From: Candidatus Acidiferrum typicum
GTDB taxonomy: Bacteria > Acidobacteriota > Terriglobia > Acidiferrales > UBA7541
Assembly: GCA_025463055.1 (NCBI GenBank)
Contig: JAOAPV010000016.1
Span: forward strand, 1-45,289
Direction: 5' to 3'
DNA length: 45,289 bases
In this document: positions 41,413 through 45,289 of the stretch, piece after piece
Position numbering within the stretch: the stretch's first letter is position 1
Layout: each line of letters starts with the position of its first letter
The notes under the pieces: model-generated
Databases searched by the model: none
The model's input: the letters and a program-made list of their open reading frames with translations, nothing else
Told to the model about the DNA's origin: nothing
Program-made: the position numbers and the translations under genes

Positions 41413-42120
41413 TTACCAACCCATTTGGCGCATCCGCGCCAGGATGAGTCCGCTATAGCGATTCATGCGATCGGGCCGTCGCTTCAGGGGCAAGGGCAGA
41501 ATTGCGGCGAGTTGGGCCGCTTGTTGCCGGTCGATGCTCCGGGCTGAGGCTCGGTAGTAGTAACGGCTCGCCGACACCGCACCATAAACACCAGGGCCCC
41601 ATTCGACCACGTTGAGGTAGAGCTCCAGAATGCGGTGCTTGCCGAGGACCAATTCGGCCACCGGGACAAGTGTGAACTCCGCGCCCTTGCGGAGGATGGA
41701 GCGGCCGGTTCCGAAGAACAGGTTTTTTACCAGTTGCTGCGTAAGGGTGGACCCGCCGCGAATGCGGCCGCCTTCCATATCTTCATCCGCCGCGATTTCC
41801 ATCGCGTGCCAGTCGAATCCATGGTGCTGGTAGAAGCGCGCGTCTTCCGCGGCGATGACAGCATGCGGTAAATCGGGCGAGATTTGGCTCAGCGGAACGA
41901 ATTCATATCGGTCGTGATACGGCGTGTGGTGAATCCATGCCTGGAAGCGGCGCTCCATGTGCACCGCGGTGGTTGGTGGGTCGATCCACCGGGCAACCAC
42001 AAGGATCAACACAGCAAGCGACCAAAGAAGCGCCACTCCGATGAGAAACCATCGAACGTAGGATCGGAGAGTGCCGTTCCGATGCGGGGTCGGCGGGGGT
42101 GCGTCTGGATTTTCAATCAC
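41413..42120 (-). CDS. mtgA: monofunctional peptidoglycan transglycosylase
   Basis: A 235-residue GT51 enzyme that polymerises lipid II into glycan strands. A single membrane segment (WFLIGVALLWSLAVLILVVA) is followed by catalytic motifs AAEDARFYQHHGFD, RGGSTLTQQLVKNLF, RKGAEFTLVPVAELVLGKHRILELYLN and EWGPGVYGA. There is no transpeptidase domain, which fits MtgA. The start codon is GTG 42120; the Shine-Dalgarno is weak. Confidence 0.92.
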   Translation of the reverse strand: MIENPDAPPPTPHRNGTLRSYVRWFLIGVALLWSLAVLILVVARWIDPPTTAVHMERRFQAWIHHTPYHDRYEFVPLSQISPDLPHAVIAAEDARFYQHHGFDWHAMEIAADEDMEGGRIRGGSTLTQQLVKNLFFGTGRSILRKGAEFTLVPVAELVLGKHRILELYLNVVEWGPGVYGAVSASRYYYRASARSIDRQQAAQLAAILPLPLKRRPDRMNRYSGLILARMRQMGW

Positions 42121-42310
42121 ACTTCAGAATAATCGTTTGGGCTGGATTGAGATAGCGCCTGATTAGTCGTTACCGGACAAGTCGAATTGTGGATCGGCAC
42201 TTGTCCAGGGCTAAGGAGGAGGCGCTCCGGGGCGCGGGGGGATGCAGGGTCCGGCGGCGAATTTAAGAACAGAGATGGCGGTCGCCGGAGCACAGACACG
42301 AGCGGTTGTG

Positions 42311-42925
42311 CTACTGCTGGGGGGCGGCGGTTTTGTTGCGGAGCTTGGCGGCCAGGGCTTGGACTTGGCGACGGGTTTCTTCGAGGGAGCCGGAGCAGTC
42401 GATTTTCTCTCTGGCATAGCTGAGCTTTTCGGCGACGGGGAGCTGCGCTGCGATGCGGCAGTGGGCGTCTTCATCGCTGAAGCCGCGGGCGCGGAGGCGC
42501 TCGAGTTGTTGCTCAGGGCGGCACCAGGTGACCACGAGGCCGTCGAGATTTTTCTGGTAGCCGGCTTCGACGAGCAGGGCGGCTTCGACGAAGGCGGCGT
42601 CGCGACTGCCGTTGCCAGCCCACTCGGCAAATTGCTGGTGGATGACAGCCTCGACGCGGGGGTGAAGGATCGCGTTGAGGTTAGCGAGTTTGGCGGGATC
42701 GGCGAAAACTATGGCCGCCAGTTTTGCACGATTTACACGAGCGTCGTTGTCGAGAACCGAGGGGCCGAATTCGCGAACGACTTCATTGTAAGCGGGCTGG
42801 CAGGGCTCGATCAGTTTGTGGTAGAGGGAATCGGCGTCGAGTACGTCGAAGCGCAACTCGCGAAGCATGGTGGCGACGGCGGTTTTGCCTGTGGCGATGC
42901 CACCGGTTAGGCCGAGGCGGAGCAT
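42311..42925 (-). CDS. coaE: dephospho-CoA kinase
   Basis: A protein of about 204 residues that makes the last step of coenzyme A synthesis. The P-loop is GLTGGIATGKT, with DADSLYH and LHPRVEA after it, and the LID region REFGPSVL. ATG 42925 is used because family members start just before LTGG; GTG 42937 overlaps the folD stop and is also possible. It is the second gene of the folD-coaE pair. Confidence 0.9.
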   Translation of the reverse strand: MLRLGLTGGIATGKTAVATMLRELRFDVLDADSLYHKLIEPCQPAYNEVVREFGPSVLDNDARVNRAKLAAIVFADPAKLANLNAILHPRVEAVIHQQFAEWAGNGSRDAAFVEAALLVEAGYQKNLDGLVVTWCRPEQQLERLRARGFSDEDAHCRIAAQLPVAEKLSYAREKIDCSGSLEETRRQVQALAAKLRNKTAAPQQ

Positions 42926-42933
42926 TTTTCCGG

Positions 42934-43896
42934 TCACCGTGCGCCGGCGGTGGACTGCACGTTTTCGGCTTTGGATGAGACATTGTTGCGGCGGAGGCGC
43001 GCGGCCTTAACTGTGTTGTTCATGAGCATGGTGATGGTCATGGGGCCGACGCCACCTGGAACGGGAGTGAGCGCACCGGCAGTGTTGACGGCATCGGGAT
43101 GCACGTCGCCAATGAGCACGGAGCCCTTCTCACGAAACTTTTGCAGGCGCATCGGAAAATTGCGCAGCAGGGGCTCGGCTTCTTTTGCGTCAGTAATTTT
43201 GTTTGTGCCCACATCGATCACTGCGGCGCCGGGACGGATCCAGTCGGCTTGCACGTAGCCGGCTTTGCCCATGGCGGCGACGACGATGTCGGCGCGGCGG
43301 ACGACGCCGGGGAGATCGCGCGTTTTCGAGTGGCAGATGGTGACAGTCGCGTTGGCGTGCATGAGGAGCAGCGCCATGGGCTTCCCGACAATGTCGCTGC
43401 GGCCAAGGACGACGGCGTTCGCGCCTTCGATGGGAATATTGTTGCGACGCAAGATTTCCATACAGCCCGCCGGCGTGCAGGCGACGAGTCCGGGGCGGCC
43501 GCTGACTAAACGGCCAAGGCTGACGGGATGAAACCCGTCGACGTCTTTTGCGGGATCAACCGCTTCGAGCACGCGCTTGCTATCGACCTGGGAAGGGAGG
43601 GGAAGTTGGATAAGGATGCCGTCCACCGCGTCGTCTTTGTTCAAAGTGTCGACGAGCCGAAGCATCTGGTCGGTGGTTACGGATGCGTGAGGCGTATGCA
43701 TCCAGCTCGCGATCCCAAGCTGCTCAGACGCGGCAATTTTTGATTTGACGTAAAGCTGCGAAGCAGGATTTTCGCCAACGAGAACGGCAGCCAAGCCCGG
43801 GCGAATGCCCTCGCCGGCGAGGCGGGAAATGTCGCTTTTCAATTCCGCAAAAATTTCGTCGCGGATTTTCGTTCCGTCAAGAACGCGTGCGGTCAT
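42934..43896 (-). CDS. folD: methylenetetrahydrofolate dehydrogenase/cyclohydrolase
   Basis: A 320-residue bifunctional folate enzyme in one-carbon metabolism. The YVxxK motif (YVKSK, with catalytic Lys53), DGILIQLPLP, DVDGFHPVSLGRLV, the Rossmann part VVLGRSDIVGKPMALLL and CHSKT, and the ending PVPGGVGPMTITMLMNNTV are all family signatures. A C-terminal Ala/Arg/Asn tail extends slightly beyond. ATG 43896 follows a weak AAGTGAG. It overlaps coaE. Confidence 0.95.
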   Translation of the reverse strand: MTARVLDGTKIRDEIFAELKSDISRLAGEGIRPGLAAVLVGENPASQLYVKSKIAASEQLGIASWMHTPHASVTTDQMLRLVDTLNKDDAVDGILIQLPLPSQVDSKRVLEAVDPAKDVDGFHPVSLGRLVSGRPGLVACTPAGCMEILRRNNIPIEGANAVVLGRSDIVGKPMALLLMHANATVTICHSKTRDLPGVVRRADIVVAAMGKAGYVQADWIRPGAAVIDVGTNKITDAKEAEPLLRNFPMRLQKFREKGSVLIGDVHPDAVNTAGALTPVPGGVGPMTITMLMNNTVKAARLRRNNVSSKAENVQSTAGAR

Positions 43897-44219
43897 TGCT
43901 GCTCACTTTCGTTTTCAGGTAAACCAAAAATCAAGAATAGCACACGGAAGTATCAGATATTTTGACCTCATCATTTGTGCATATCAACGCGACGCATTCT
44001 TTGCGTTGGACCTGGATTAGCGGCTATGCGAGATTCCCGATGTAGAGTTCGCGCGCTTTCTACGCAGCAACGTGTCATGAGAACCCGGGACTCTTTGGCA
44101 CGCGGTATCCGGTCAAATAACGCGCTGTTTGCCGCCTGACCATTCGGTCTGAAACGGATTCAGCATAACGCGAGGCGCAGGAGTTGCGCGCCTACTCCAA
44201 TGATAGCGAGGAATCTGAA
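43897..44219. other. divergent intergenic region, 320 bases
   Basis: No gene supported. It separates leftward folD from the rightward secreted-protein gene. Contains the inverted repeat AGGCGC/GCGCCT near 44173-44193. No promoter pair is convincing. Confidence 0.4.
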
Positions 44220-44729
44220 ATGGCAAACCTGGGTGGTAAAGCGGTTTATCAAAAGGCCTTAACGCGGATTCTAGCCTGGGGAGCTCTTGTTGTTTGCGCG
44301 ACTTCCAGCCCTGCTTTGGCGCAAAACAGTATCGCCGGGCACTTCACACTCAAGGAAAACGCGCGGTTCGGGAGCTCCGTTCTGGCAGCCGGGCCGTACA
44401 AATTTTCCATTGAACCGATCGGCACCATACAGTCGGTACGGTCCATTCAAGGCGGCGCGAGCCATCTGGTGCTGGTGGTGATGACACCAGAGAAATCCGG
44501 GCCGGCGGCGAGCACTTTTGCAATGGCGTCGCCGAGCAACCATACAAGCGATGCAAGCGAACTGACTCTCGATCCCGAAAGAGCAGGAACATTGGTGCAC
44601 ACTATGTACCTCGAGAAGGAAGGCCTGCTCGTGGACTTTCTTTGGTCGAGTCCAAAGGCCACTGAAAAAGTGATTGCTCAGCAAGCGGTGCCAGTGCAGA
44701 CCGCTGACGCTATGCTCCGGAGAAACTAG
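44220..44729 (+). CDS. secreted protein of unknown function
   Basis: A 169-residue protein. A signal peptide (ILAWGALVVCATSSPALAQ) is followed by a compact beta-rich domain (IAGHFTLKENARFGSSVLAAG; GPYKFSIEPIGTIQSVRSIQG; HLVLVVMTPEK) of a type common in Acidobacteriota secreted proteins. No family name is assigned. ATG 44220 follows GAGG by about 8 bases; an upstream reading from 44184 lacks it. A strong terminator follows 22 bases later. Confidence 0.75.
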   Translation: MANLGGKAVYQKALTRILAWGALVVCATSSPALAQNSIAGHFTLKENARFGSSVLAAGPYKFSIEPIGTIQSVRSIQGGASHLVLVVMTPEKSGPAASTFAMASPSNHTSDASELTLDPERAGTLVHTMYLEKEGLLVDFLWSSPKATEKVIAQQAVPVQTADAMLRRN

Positions 44730-44751
44730 CAGCCTGAACGGTCAAAAAAAT

Positions 44752-44783
44752 AAAGGGCGGACCATCTTCTTGGTCCGCCCTTT
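44752..44783. terminator. bidirectional rho-independent terminator
   Basis: A 13-bp perfect stem AAAGGGCGGACCA/TGGTCCGCCCTTT with a six-base loop. T follows on the forward strand and an A-run precedes, giving U-tracts on both strands. It serves the secreted-protein gene on the forward strand and the RNase G/E gene on the reverse. Confidence 0.92.
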
Positions 44784-44806
44784 TTCATTGAAGATCGAGA
44801 AGTTGT

Positions 44807-45289
44807 CTAGCAGATATCGTACTGCTCCCAATGCAATGTCGCGTCGGACTGAATGATGACGTGTTTGTGCGTCGTCTGTTCGAGTTCATCGATCAGCATG
44901 GATTCGCGTGTTTTCAGCGCCTTAGCGATTTCCGGATGGACACGCAACGTCAGATTTGGTGTCTCATTGTCGGCAGTAGCAGCGGCCATCTTTCGCGCTT
45001 CCGCTTGAATTTCGTAGCAGAGCGTGGGGATGGACTTCACCATGCCGGAGCCGGTGCAATACGGGCAAGGCTGGCAGAGGACGCGCTCGAGCGCCTGCTT
45101 GGTGCGCTTGCGGGTGATGCAGACGAGGCCGAACTCGTTGAAGGAAAGCGCTTTTGTCGGAGCCTTGTCTTCCTCGAGAGCCTGCTGCAACGCGGACAAA
45201 CCTTTTTCGCGGTTGCGGCGCTCTTCCATGTCGATGAAGTCGACCACGATGATGCCGCCAAGATCGCGCAGGCGAATTTGCCGCACGAT
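44807..45289 (-). CDS. ribonuclease G/E family, C-terminal part (runs off edge)
   Basis: The frame is open to the right edge, so only the last 160 residues are seen. It reads VRQIRLRDLGGIIVVDFIDM, the conserved end of the catalytic domain, then LSFNEFGLVCITRKRTKQAL and the zinc-link CPYCTGSG, and a short C-terminal tail. The family cleaves RNA in rRNA maturation and mRNA decay. The protein ends soon after the catalytic domain, which fits RNase G more than E, but the N-terminus is not visible. Confidence 0.9.
   Translation of the reverse strand: MVRQIRLRDLGGIIVVDFIDMEERRNREKGLSALQQALEEDKAPTKALSFNEFGLVCITRKRTKQALERVLCQPCPYCTGSGMVKSIPTLCYEIQAEARKMAAATADNETPNLTLRVHPEIAKALKTRESMLIDELEQTTHKHVIIQSDATLHWEQYDIC

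Overview
The window looks like a soil acidobacterium (Acidobacteriota, probably class Terriglobia). The evidence is a large Oar-type TonB-dependent receptor with an N-terminal carboxypeptidase-regulatory domain, an Ig-repeat/beta-propeller lipoprotein, and many secreted or Tat-type proteins in short, loosely packed operons. This placement comes from gene style only; no rRNA or other marker is present.

Layout. (1) 1-5.7 kb is a degraded mobile element. It has a tightly overlapping leftward recombination operon (Rad52/Erf-like annealing protein candidate, DUF669-like protein, Cas4/RecB-like nuclease, unknown protein, HNH nuclease). A small XRE repressor-like gene is divergent, followed by a frameshifted P-loop ATPase. 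At its left end a broken element gene is joined to the last 39 codons of a thioredoxin-reductase-like gene. (2) 5.7-8.8 kb is a scar zone flanked by an 86-89 bp direct repeat that carries a sigma70-type promoter and tandem TTTTACAA boxes. It holds a truncated beta-barrel gene, a type-1 copper protein and a uvrA fragment. (3) 8.8-13.0 kb is a signalling cluster: histidine kinase, OmpR-type regulator, SpoIIE-type phosphatase and ECF sigma factor. (4) 13.1-20.6 kb has a ThuA-like protein, the TonB receptor, a small secreted protein and ETF-ubiquinone oxidoreductase. (5) 20.6-27.3 kb has the Ig-repeat lipoprotein and a solute-binding lipoprotein beside an orphan PAS/HAMP kinase. (6) 27.4-32.7 kb is mostly housekeeping or envelope: ferritin-like protein, Fpg-type glycosylase, FecR-like protein, DUF374 acyltransferase, HtrA-type protease and a small Cys/His protein. 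(7) 32.7-38.5 kb is an accessory zone with tandem repeats, three copies of a dispersed palindromic repeat, a solitary AbiJ-like gene, a 24-codon ORF overlapping a small unknown gene, two membrane proteins, a resolvase remnant and a frameshifted alpha/beta hydrolase. (8) 38.5-45.3 kb has a cytochrome b561/catalase-like operon, a NIPSNAP protein, mtgA, folD-coaE, a secreted protein, a bidirectional terminator and the end of an RNase G/E gene that runs off the right edge.

The signals most worth following are the duplicated promoter in front of the two-component system, the element junction at about 125 bp, the phage-type recombination module, the binding-protein/kinase pair with no permease or regulator nearby, and the AbiJ/repeat/small-ORF region. 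No CRISPR array, tRNA, rRNA or complete insertion sequence was seen.
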